Source of the DNA: JAICWP01 sp035278025
GTDB taxonomy: Bacteria; Acidobacteriota; Terriglobia; Terriglobales; Acidobacteriaceae
Direction of reading: 5' to 3'
Length of the DNA: 64,000 bases
Assembly: GCA_035278025.1 (NCBI GenBank)
Contig: DATEJK010000006.1
Coordinates: forward strand, 28,937 to 92,936
Shown here: positions 8,546 through 16,310 of the stretch, one piece after another
How the letters are laid out: the number at the start of each line of letters is the position of its first letter
Numbering within the stretch: the first letter of the stretch is position 1
Program-made: the position numbers and the translations under genes
The notes under the pieces: model-generated
The model's input: only the letters and a program-made list of their open reading frames with translations
Database searches by the model: none
What the model was told of the DNA's origin: nothing

Positions 8546-9354
8546 TGGCCGCAGTCACGGCGCCAGGGAGTTGGGAGATAACATCCGCCCCAGAGCTTTT
8601 TGCACGTTCTCTTGGCCCGGGCCGCGCCCATCAGGCTCAGGCGAACCGCCCCCCGCAGCCGGGGCGGCAGGCGGCGAAGCCCGGGAGTGAGCGCCAGCAA
8701 AGCCTTTTCCTGTTCCGCACGCTGGCGATGGGCCGCAAGCGCGGTCTTGCTGCCGGGATGAATGCGGAAATCGGCGAAATAGCGGGGCACATGCGCAAAC
8801 TTGACCCCGCCCAGGGCCATGCGCAAAAACCATTCGTAGTCCATGGCAAAGTGGTAGGAAGGATCGAGTAAAAATCCCTGAGTGATAACCCGGCGGCGCA
8901 CGAAGGTGGCGGCGGTGGGCACGTAAAGCACGTGCAGATATTTCAGAATAAAGAGGTCGAAATCAATTTCGCGCCGCCGGCGCAGCACCCGGCCCTGCGA
9001 GTCCACCCAGCGAAAATCGCCGAACAGCAGGTCTATTTCCGGCCGGTCGCGAAAAATGCCCGCCACCGTCTGGAAGCATTGCGGCAAATACCGGTCATCA
9101 GCGTTCAGCCAGCCGATGATGTCGCCGCTGGCGAGACACAATCCCTGGTTGAGGGCATCGCTCTGACCGTGGTCCGGCTGCGAACTCCAGCGCAGGTGAG
9201 GATAGGAACGCAATACGTCAAGGGTGCCGTCCGTCGAGCAGTTATCCACCACAATGTGCTCCACCTCGGGATAATGCTGGTCGAGAACGCTCTGTACCGC
9301 GATTCCCAGGTATGCGGACTGGTTGAAAGAAGGCGTAACGATGGAAATTTTCAT
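8533..9354 (-). CDS. Glycosyltransferase family 2
   Basis: A 273-residue GT-A glycosyltransferase. MKISIVTPSFNQSAYLGIAV opens the fold, VVDNCSTDGTLDVL is the nucleotide-binding segment, and WLNADDRYL (Asp86-Asp87) is the metal-binding DxD equivalent. YHFAMDYEWFLRMAL matches the acceptor-side ED-like region of WcaA-type enzymes. The ATG at 9354 overlaps the stop of the upstream polymerase by 4 bp; the reading frame continues open upstream but encodes nothing recognisable there. Cytoplasmic, probably adding one sugar to the lipid-linked repeat unit. Confidence 0.88.
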   Translation of the reverse strand: MKISIVTPSFNQSAYLGIAVQSVLDQHYPEVEHIVVDNCSTDGTLDVLRSYPHLRWSSQPDHGQSDALNQGLCLASGDIIGWLNADDRYLPQCFQTVAGIFRDRPEIDLLFGDFRWVDSQGRVLRRRREIDFDLFILKYLHVLYVPTAATFVRRRVITQGFLLDPSYHFAMDYEWFLRMALGGVKFAHVPRYFADFRIHPGSKTALAAHRQRAEQEKALLALTPGLRRLPPRLRGAVRLSLMGAARAKRTCKKLWGGCYLPTPWRRDCGHCET

Positions 9355-10586
9355 AATTTCACGGGTCGCGACGGGCAGGATTGCCGGCCGGGCAGAACAC
9401 TGATGAAGTGCACGACGAGGAGAGTGATAATGGCGGGACCCGAAGCAAAGGTTCCGCCCACGAAGGAATGCAGCAGCAGCCCCAGCCAGACTAAGGCGGC
9501 GGCGGCAAAGAGCGGGTCGTATGCCTTTTGCCGCGCCAGACCGGCCAGGTGGCGCACCAGCCGACGGGAAATTCCCGCCGCCAGCCAGGCAAAGCAAAGC
9601 GTTCCCAGCAGCCCGAAATGGTAAATGACGCCCACATAAGCGATGTGGGGCGTGGCGCCAAACCAGGCCTCGCTGGCATAGGGCTTGGCGAACACGCCAA
9701 ACAACCATTCGCGCGGGCCTTCGATCATGCTTAATGCGTTTCCGGCATCCAGCATTCGCCATCCCATGGTGTCGAATTGGGTGAGCGGGATCTCCCGCAG
9801 GCCGACCAGGGTGGCCAGACGCGCGCCGATAGCGTCCGCGGTCTCGAGGAACAAGCCGCCGGCAATCACGGCGCAAAACAGGCCCGCACCCGCCAGGTTG
9901 AACAAGCGCCGGGTGCGCCGGGTGAAGCCCAGGATGAGGAACAGGCTCCCCAGGCACACTGCCAGAATGACGAAGTAGGCTCGGATGCCGGTCCAAGCCA
10001 GAGCCGAGAGCATGGTCAAGCAGGCTACAGCGCAGGCCAGCGAACGGTAGCCGCGGCTCAAGGGAATATAGGCCATCAGTCCCAGCAGGGCGAGGAACAC
10101 GTAGTGCATGCCGGGAGTGAAGATTCGAATCACACCGTCGGAGGCCTCCCAGATGTCGCCCGTACCTAGATCCCAGTTCACCAGCCCGGGAGAAAAATGG
10201 TACAGGTTCAACAGGACAGCGGCGGCCAGCGCGATGCCGAGATAGATTCTCAGCACCCGCATGAGGCTTGCGCGCTGGGTGGCCAGACAGATTAAGGGGA
10301 CAAAGAAGAGGTAATGCAACACCTGGCGCCCATTTTCCAGCATGTACTTCATTTCCCCGCCACCCGCCCAGCAGGAAAACACGGACAGCGTCACCGCGGC
10401 CATGCACAGGAAGCAAATGCCCTCGCTCTTACGAATGCGGGCGTGAGCTGGGCTTAGCCAGTGCAGCATGGCAGCGGCGTAGCAGATTACCGCCACCCAG
10501 TCTCCCAGAGAGATGCCGCCCAGGCGCAGCCATTTGGTGGGCAGGACAGCGTTGAACAGAAGAATGGCAAAGATGAGGACGATCAT
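9351..10586 (-). CDS. O-antigen polymerase/ligase family membrane protein (Wzy/WaaL type)
   Basis: A 411-residue protein rich in membrane helices, starting MIVLIFAILLFNAVLPTKW, with the usual hydrophobic pattern of Wzy/WaaL proteins and a large polar loop around residues 270-330 (MGWRMLDAGNALSMIEG then FGATPHIAYVGVIYHFGLLG). The ATG overlaps the stop of the methyltransferase by 4 bp. The operon contains a second protein of this family at 21908-23254, so one may polymerise repeat units and the other ligate or act on a different glycan. Sequence alone does not separate the two roles. Confidence 0.8.
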   Translation of the reverse strand: MIVLIFAILLFNAVLPTKWLRLGGISLGDWVAVICYAAAMLHWLSPAHARIRKSEGICFLCMAAVTLSVFSCWAGGGEMKYMLENGRQVLHYLFFVPLICLATQRASLMRVLRIYLGIALAAAVLLNLYHFSPGLVNWDLGTGDIWEASDGVIRIFTPGMHYVFLALLGLMAYIPLSRGYRSLACAVACLTMLSALAWTGIRAYFVILAVCLGSLFLILGFTRRTRRLFNLAGAGLFCAVIAGGLFLETADAIGARLATLVGLREIPLTQFDTMGWRMLDAGNALSMIEGPREWLFGVFAKPYASEAWFGATPHIAYVGVIYHFGLLGTLCFAWLAAGISRRLVRHLAGLARQKAYDPLFAAAALVWLGLLLHSFVGGTFASGPAIITLLVVHFISVLPGRQSCPSRPVKL

Positions 10587-11491
10587 GGGAGGCGCTGCAC
10601 CGCCAGCGGCCAGCGTTTCTGATTGCTCCAACGCCTGACCGCGGTCCAGGCGCGCCGCGTCCGGGAATGCTCCCTCGCCGGCAGCGGCGCCCCCGCCGAC
10701 GATTTGGCGCACATGAAAAGCCACGCGGAACACCAGCCGGGCGGCAGCTTTTCGGCCACGCGCACATTCCATTCCGCCACTTGCGGCCAGCGCTCCAGGT
10801 AATAAAAGGGAAAACCGCTGAGAAACATGCGATTCTTGTGCGCCCTCACCGCGTAGCCGGTGCGCGACAGGAGGCGATTGAGGGAAGCCCGGCTATAGAA
10901 CTGAAGGTGCGGGTCCACTTCCAGGGTGTCGGTTACCGCCGTCACACCCCGGCGGTCCCCTGGCAGACCCGGCTGCACGGGGCGCCGGAGAAGCTTGCGC
11001 GCGGCCGGCAGCAGGCCGGTAATCCACAGCAGGTCGGCGATAAATGTTCCCATTTCGAAAGGGCCAAAACCGTTGGGCAGGCTCAAAATAAGGCAGCCTC
11101 GAGGTGAGAGCAGGGTGTGCATGTCGTGCAGAACGACTTCCGGTTCCGGCAAATGCTCCAGCACATCGGCGCAGATGATGGCGTCGAAAGGCGCGTGCCG
11201 GCTGATTTCCGCCCGGTCACTGCTGGCCTGAATGTTGCCCAGACTGCCGGCGGAAGCAGCCTGGCGCAGGACAGCGATGTTTCGCGGTGAAACATCGAAG
11301 GCCACGACGGCGAACTCCGGGCATTGCCGGGCCAGAGGGAGAGTGAGCAGCATGCCCGTGCCCGACCCGTAATCCAGCACGCGGGGCGCCCGGCCCAGGA
11401 GATGGGCAAGCTGGCGCAACCATCCCACGATGGCGGCCAGCCGGTGGTTTAACCCGTCCATACGCTCGGGGGAAGCCTCAGTCCACATCAT
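10583..11491 (-). CDS. Class I SAM-dependent methyltransferase
   Basis: A 302-residue protein with the SAM-binding motif I in RVLDYGSGTGMLLTL (about residues 37-51), motif II VVAFDVSP, and DAIICADVLEHLPEPEVVL, typical of Methyltransf_11/23 enzymes. Probably methylates a sugar hydroxyl in the polysaccharide or a biosynthetic intermediate. Tandem ATG codons at 11491 and 11488 overlap the upstream gene by up to 14 bp. Its close partner at 11478-12416 is a second methyltransferase of a different subgroup, so the polymer may be methylated at two positions. Confidence 0.85.
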   Translation of the reverse strand: MMWTEASPERMDGLNHRLAAIVGWLRQLAHLLGRAPRVLDYGSGTGMLLTLPLARQCPEFAVVAFDVSPRNIAVLRQAASAGSLGNIQASSDRAEISRHAPFDAIICADVLEHLPEPEVVLHDMHTLLSPRGCLILSLPNGFGPFEMGTFIADLLWITGLLPAARKLLRRPVQPGLPGDRRGVTAVTDTLEVDPHLQFYSRASLNRLLSRTGYAVRAHKNRMFLSGFPFYYLERWPQVAEWNVRVAEKLPPGWCSAWLFMCAKSSAGAPLPAREHSRTRRAWTAVRRWSNQKRWPLAVQRLP

Positions 11492-12416
11492 GACGTCCCT
11501 GGAAATACAGGCTGCCGCCGGCGCGCGCCAGCCTTTCCACCCCCGCCTCCACGGCTTGCGGCAAGGCTTGCGCCACCTGCTTGGCCTGGCGCAATGCCTG
11601 AAAAAGCCACTCCGGCATCATGGCGGATGGAGCCTCCCCCGCCCGGCCCAGCGCCAATCGCTTCACCGGATTCCCCGCCAGGCGCAGCATATCGGGTGTG
11701 GCATAGCCGTACATCTGGCATTGCACTTCGACGCCATTTAAACCACCGGTGACGAGGGCGGAGCGCAAAGCTCCGGCGTTGAACCACAGAAAGTGGTGAG
11801 GCGGAAAGTCCCAGAACGCCTCGCAAGCGCTGCGCCCGGTCTTCAGCAGCCGACGCCGGTTGGGAACTGTCCCCGCAATCCACCCCCCCGGCACCAGCAG
11901 ACGGGCCGCCGCGCGCAGGAAGGGCAGTGGCTGGGGCTGATGCTCGAGCACGTCGAAAAACGTGATCACATCGAACCGAAGTCCCCGGCCGCTCGCCCAC
12001 TCGGCAAACTCAGCCAGCGTGAGCAGCCACACCCGGGGAGTAATTCTGCGGGCGTGTTGCAGGGCCACACGGTCAATATCCACTCCGTAGACTTCGAACC
12101 CGTTGCTCTGGGCCCAGCGCAGAAAGTTTCCATCCGAGCACCCCACATCGAGAAGCCTTCCCCTCGGCCCGCGATAGTTCTGGGCGAAGCCCTGTTGGTG
12201 GGCCGAGAGTTCCTCGTGCCCGCTGCCGTGGGAAGTATCGTAAGTGCCGAAGTCCAGGCTGGAATAATAGGTTTCGGTTGGCAGCAGCGGCGGAGTCCAG
12301 AACATCAGGTCGCAGGCGCGGCAATGCGCCAGCTCATACCGGCAACCAGCCGCACAGAAGAAGCGCAAGGGCCGGGGCGGACAGGCGGAACTGCAGATTG
12401 GGCAGGACAACTGCAT
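11478..12416 (-). CDS. Zinc-ribbon class I SAM-dependent methyltransferase
   Basis: A 312-residue protein. The first 45 residues hold four Cys-rich turns (CPIC, CAAGC, CRAC) as in methyltransferases with an N-terminal zinc-binding segment. Next comes SAM motif I, LLDVGCSDGNFLRWA, then VYGVDID and DVITFFDVLEHQPQPLPFL. The ATG at 12416 shares one base with the upstream stop (TGATG); an adjacent GTG at 12419 is the alternative. Related proteins methylate sugars in polysaccharide clusters. Confidence 0.84.
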   Translation of the reverse strand: MQLSCPICSSACPPRPLRFFCAAGCRYELAHCRACDLMFWTPPLLPTETYYSSLDFGTYDTSHGSGHEELSAHQQGFAQNYRGPRGRLLDVGCSDGNFLRWAQSNGFEVYGVDIDRVALQHARRITPRVWLLTLAEFAEWASGRGLRFDVITFFDVLEHQPQPLPFLRAAARLLVPGGWIAGTVPNRRRLLKTGRSACEAFWDFPPHHFLWFNAGALRSALVTGGLNGVEVQCQMYGYATPDMLRLAGNPVKRLALGRAGEAPSAMMPEWLFQALRQAKQVAQALPQAVEAGVERLARAGGSLYFQGRHDVD

Positions 12417-13549
12417 CACAAACTTTTGCTGGACCGCAAGGCACGGTTGAACAAATCAACATACTCGCGCACCATGCGCCTAGGGGTAAACTTGCAGGCC
12501 GCCACAGCCCGGGCTGCCTCGCCCATTCGCGCCAGCAAGGCAGGATCGCGCCATAGCTGCTCGAGGACGCACGCCGTGGCCGCGACATCGCCGGCGGGCG
12601 TAAGATAGCCGCTGCGGCGGTTTTCCAGAATTTCAGGATTACCGCCAGCCATGTAGGCCACTACCGGCCGGCCGGCGGCGCAACTCTCGATGATGGTGGA
12701 GCCCAGCCACTCCTGGCGCGACAGCTGCACCGTTACATCCACCCCGCCGTACATTTCACGGGTATCGGCGCGATATCCAGCAAACACCACCTGATCGGCA
12801 GTGAAGCCGGCACGGTGAAAAGCCTCGGCCAGAGGCTGCCGTTGCGATCCGCTGCCGAATATCGTGAGTTCAAAAGGCACGCGCTTCTCTCGTAACAGAT
12901 CCGCCAGAGCCGGCAGATCCCAGACTCCTTTGATCTTCTCCAGACGTCCCACGAATCCGATGCGCAATTGTTTTTTCGGCGAGGGTGGGGGCAGGGCCAG
13001 CAAACCGTCCAGATCGGCGAGGCCATTCACCACGGTGGTGATGCGCTCGGCCACCGCCGCAGCAAACAGCAGGCGCAGATTCCGGCTGACGAACTCGCTT
13101 ACTCCCACCAGGCGCAGATTGGGATCGTTGCTCAAAAACAAGAACGCGCGCGCGGTCAGACGGAAGCGCAGGCTGCTTCGGTACGCGGGAGCATCGGCGC
13201 CGTGAAAAGTCCATAACATGGGCACGCGCGCCAGGCGCGCGGCCAGATAGACTCCGAACATCCTGCCGTGGCCGGAGACAATGTCAATTCCGTGATGGAG
13301 GATGATCTTCCGGCTGCTGCGAAACATGGCGCAGTGGCTGGCCTCGCCCGCAGGCAATCGCTGCCAGGGCATCTCCAGGCGGTGGACGTCCGCACGCAAC
13401 CGGCGCAGCAGTACGGGAGAACGGCTGATGGGGCTGAGCAGGAAAACATCGCACCCGCTCTCCGCCAGGCCGTTGGCCAGGTCGAGCACGACTCTTTCCT
13501 GGCCGCCGGCGTGGGCGGCCACATAGGTATTGACCAGCAAAATGCGCAC
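12416..13549 (-). CDS. Glycosyltransferase family 4
   Basis: A 377-residue GT-B enzyme. The N-terminus RILLVNTYVAAHAGGQERVV has the GG loop. RIGFVGRLEKIKGVWDL opens the donor domain, and EWLGSTIIESCAAGRPVVAY gives the E-x7-E signature. GTG start with a weak GAGAAG ribosome site; 7 bp separate it from the upstream fusion gene. One of four GT-B or GT-A sugar transferases in the operon, besides WecG and the initiating enzyme. Confidence 0.88.
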   Translation of the reverse strand: MRILLVNTYVAAHAGGQERVVLDLANGLAESGCDVFLLSPISRSPVLLRRLRADVHRLEMPWQRLPAGEASHCAMFRSSRKIILHHGIDIVSGHGRMFGVYLAARLARVPMLWTFHGADAPAYRSSLRFRLTARAFLFLSNDPNLRLVGVSEFVSRNLRLLFAAAVAERITTVVNGLADLDGLLALPPPSPKKQLRIGFVGRLEKIKGVWDLPALADLLREKRVPFELTIFGSGSQRQPLAEAFHRAGFTADQVVFAGYRADTREMYGGVDVTVQLSRQEWLGSTIIESCAAGRPVVAYMAGGNPEILENRRSGYLTPAGDVAATACVLEQLWRDPALLARMGEAARAVAACKFTPRRMVREYVDLFNRALRSSKSL

Positions 13550-13556
13550 AGTCTTC

Positions 13557-16307
13557 TCAGGTTGCGTCTAGCAGCGTCCGCCGACGCAATGGAAACACCG
13601 CCAATGCATACAGCAGGAGGCCGGCAGCAGCCAGGGCCAGCAGTTGCGGCCAGGAATTTAATCTGCACCAACCGGTAACGTGCCGCAGTCCCAGAAACAG
13701 GAGCGCGCTGCCGATGGCATCGGGGGCCCAGATGCGAGCCGCAAATTCCGCCGGGCTCAGGTGAAAGTAGCGCCAGGTTATGACCAAGCCGCAAACCGGC
13801 CACAATCCCGAAGCACACAGCACTCCCACAACAGCGCCCGCCAGCCCGCTTAGGCTTCCGCCCAGCGCCGCGGCCAGCAAGGAGGCGCCGCCCGTGGCCA
13901 CCGACATGAGGGCCACCTTGCGGACGTGGCCCAGCGCGCAGGCGAAATGGATAGGAACGGTGCTCAAGGAACCAAGCAGGGCGGAAAAGCATAGCCACTG
14001 CATCAGTCGCCAGTTCTGGGCAGCAAACCGGGGCCCAATCCAGACACTGAGGATCTCTCCCGCAAGCGCCGCCAGCGCCATCAGTCCAGGAAAAGCAAGG
14101 GCGCTGAAAACGGCCGAGGTCCTGCGGTACAGATTCTCCAGTTCTTCCCGGGTGCACTCCTTGGCTCTACGGCTGGCATGAGGAAAAAGAACCGAGGCTC
14201 CGGAACTGAGCAGCCCACCCAGGCCCTGAATAATCCTCTGCGGAATCACGTACTGGGCCACAGCGGCAGGTCCAAACATGGCGGCAAGCAGCACCCGCAC
14301 CGAAGTAGCGCTGACCGTCTGGGTAATTCTTCCCAGCGAGATATACCAGCCGAAACCGACCAATTCCCGCAGCGCCCGCGGCTGAATCAGAACGCGAAAG
14401 CGCCACCACGGCAGCAGAAAACAGGCCAGCCCGGCGCAGGCCAGCAGCAAAGCGGCCGCGACCACCGCGGAAGCAATACTGATGGCCAGCAGGCGACCGC
14501 CGGCCAACAGAACCAATACCGCCGCCACCGTCGTGGCTAGCCCGCCCAGGCTGTCAATCAGGGCAAGAAAGCCGTAGCGTTCGAGCCCGGCAAGGATGGA
14601 CCGAAAAATGTTGCACACGGTGGACAGCAGGAACGCCACCCCGGTGACGCGGATGGCGGCCACGCTTTCCGCCTGCATGGGCAGCGGAATTTGCAACAGG
14701 CTCGAAAACTGGGGAGCGAACCCGGCCAGAGCCGCGCCGGCGATCACCCCGGCGATCGCCTGCAGTACGAGCGCGGTGTTGATGGCATCAGCCAGCGGTT
14801 GCCGGGCTTCGCCCTCGAGATGCCGCGCTACGGTGCGGGCCAGCGCCTGCCCGACGCCCAGATCAAGCAGCCCGTAATATCCCACCAGGGTGGCCAGCAG
14901 GACATAGACGCCATATCCGTCCGCTTTCAGTTTGGCCAGCATGAAAGGCGTGGCCAGAACGGCCAGCAGCACCGCCAGGGCGGCGGCGCCGGCGGTCAGG
15001 GCCGCGTTACCCGCCACCCGCAGACCCGGCGAGCGCACCGCAGGACCAGGTTGCACACCTGTGCAAGCTGTCTTTGAGGGGCCAGAGGCGGAAGCAGCCT
15101 GGGTGTAGAAGCGGGCGATGGCTTCCGCCTTCCGCGCCCAAAGATAATTCTGGCGGGCATGGGCGGCGGCTTCCCGGCCAAGCTGCGCGCGGTAATCCGC
15201 ATCGCGGGCCAGGCGCAACAAAGCGGCCGCCATGCCTTCCGCTATTTCCTCGGGCTCAGCGGCTTTAATCCTTATCCCCGTTCCCGGCGCCACCTGCACT
15301 GCCGGACCTCCGCTATCCAGGCACACCACGGGCAGGCCGGCAGCCATCGCTTCCAACACCGCAAATACCGGGGGATCGCGCCAGCTGGAGTGCAGCATGA
15401 CATCGCATTGCTGCAGACGTTTTAGAACTTCGGCCCGCGGCAACTGGCCGGAAAAATACACTTGCCCGGCGACCCCCAGCTTGGCCGCCAGAGCCATCAG
15501 TCTGCTTCGTTCCGGACCATCACCCAGCACCCAGTAGGAAGCTTGTCCGCGCAACTCGGCGGCGACTTTCGCGAAAGCGCGCAATCCCAGTTCCACGCCT
15601 TTGAAGTAGTACAGGTTGCCCACGGAGGCGACGCGAAAGCTATCCCCGGAACCGCGGGAACTTTGCTCGATCTGCTCAATGCCGATGGCGGGATAGACCT
15701 CAGTTCGGGGCAGGGCGGCGGGAGGCAGAAAGCGCAGCGTGGCCGGGGTTTGAGCAAGAATCAGGCTGGAGCGCCGCAGGCATCTGCGCGCCGCGGGATC
15801 GAGCCAGGGCCAGAAACGCCGCAAACCCACGGTTTGCTCGCGGAGCCGCTGAGCGAAGGAGAGCGTGCCGTACAGTGGCGGAGCAATAGGTTCCGCTCCG
15901 CCAATCGGGCCCCACATAAAAGGTATCGGCAAGCGGGGCAAAAAACTGGGCAGCCAGTAGGCGCTGAGGGTCAGATGATGGACCACATCCATGGGGATGG
16001 AGGAACAAAGCCGGCGCGCGCAGCCGTAGGAGCCCAGCTGCCACAGGTAGTAATAGGAGCGCACCCGGCGCCCATGATTCTTCCAGCGCAGGGCCCACGC
16101 CGGACAGTCATAGTAGAACCAGCGCACTTCCGGGATGGGTTCCACTTTCAGAGCGGCCTCAATGGCTTCCCGGTTGTTGGCCCGGGTGATGACCCACAAG
16201 TTGTGAAAACGGGAGGCAGCCTTGACCCAGTTCCATCCCACCCCGGCCTCCGAGCCTTTTCCGGGCTCGCAAGCATAGGCTGACACCAGAACGTTGAGCC
16301 GTTTCAT
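13557..16307 (-). CDS. GT4 glycosyltransferase fused to a Wzx-type flippase
   Basis: A single 916-residue frame with two complete proteins. Residues 1 to about 405 are a GT4 glycosyltransferase (NVLVSAYACEPGKGSEAGVG, then VASVGNLYYFKGVELGL, and DPPVFAVLEAMAAGLPVV). The first Glu of E-x7-E is Asp311 here, with Glu319 intact. A Pro/Ser/Ala-rich linker of about 25 residues follows. Residues from about 431 are a polytopic polysaccharide flippase of the MOP/Wzx kind (MLAKLKADGYGVYVLLATLV, LLDLGVGQALARTVA, LVGFGWYISLGRITQ) with many hydrophobic helices. The fusion is in frame and there is no other flippase in the operon, so this is likely the sole Wzx. A real gene fusion is more likely than a sequencing error because both halves are intact. 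Confidence 0.87.
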   Translation of the reverse strand: MKRLNVLVSAYACEPGKGSEAGVGWNWVKAASRFHNLWVITRANNREAIEAALKVEPIPEVRWFYYDCPAWALRWKNHGRRVRSYYYLWQLGSYGCARRLCSSIPMDVVHHLTLSAYWLPSFLPRLPIPFMWGPIGGAEPIAPPLYGTLSFAQRLREQTVGLRRFWPWLDPAARRCLRRSSLILAQTPATLRFLPPAALPRTEVYPAIGIEQIEQSSRGSGDSFRVASVGNLYYFKGVELGLRAFAKVAAELRGQASYWVLGDGPERSRLMALAAKLGVAGQVYFSGQLPRAEVLKRLQQCDVMLHSSWRDPPVFAVLEAMAAGLPVVCLDSGGPAVQVAPGTGIRIKAAEPEEIAEGMAAALLRLARDADYRAQLGREAAAHARQNYLWARKAEAIARFYTQAASASGPSKTACTGVQPGPAVRSPGLRVAGNAALTAGAAALAVLLAVLATPFMLAKLKADGYGVYVLLATLVGYYGLLDLGVGQALARTVARHLEGEARQPLADAINTALVLQAIAGVIAGAALAGFAPQFSSLLQIPLPMQAESVAAIRVTGVAFLLSTVCNIFRSILAGLERYGFLALIDSLGGLATTVAAVLVLLAGGRLLAISIASAVVAAALLLACAGLACFLLPWWRFRVLIQPRALRELVGFGWYISLGRITQTVSATSVRVLLAAMFGPAAVAQYVIPQRIIQGLGGLLSSGASVLFPHASRRAKECTREELENLYRRTSAVFSALAFPGLMALAALAGEILSVWIGPRFAAQNWRLMQWLCFSALLGSLSTVPIHFACALGHVRKVALMSVATGGASLLAAALGGSLSGLAGAVVGVLCASGLWPVCGLVITWRYFHLSPAEFAARIWAPDAIGSALLFLGLRHVTGWCRLNSWPQLLALAAAGLLLYALAVFPLRRRTLLDAT

Positions 16308-16310
16308 GGC

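Noticed and set aside
13156..14157. 333-residue minus-strand frame over the end of the GT4-flippase gene and the start of the next GT4
   Set aside because: Out of frame with both real genes and of shadow-like composition.
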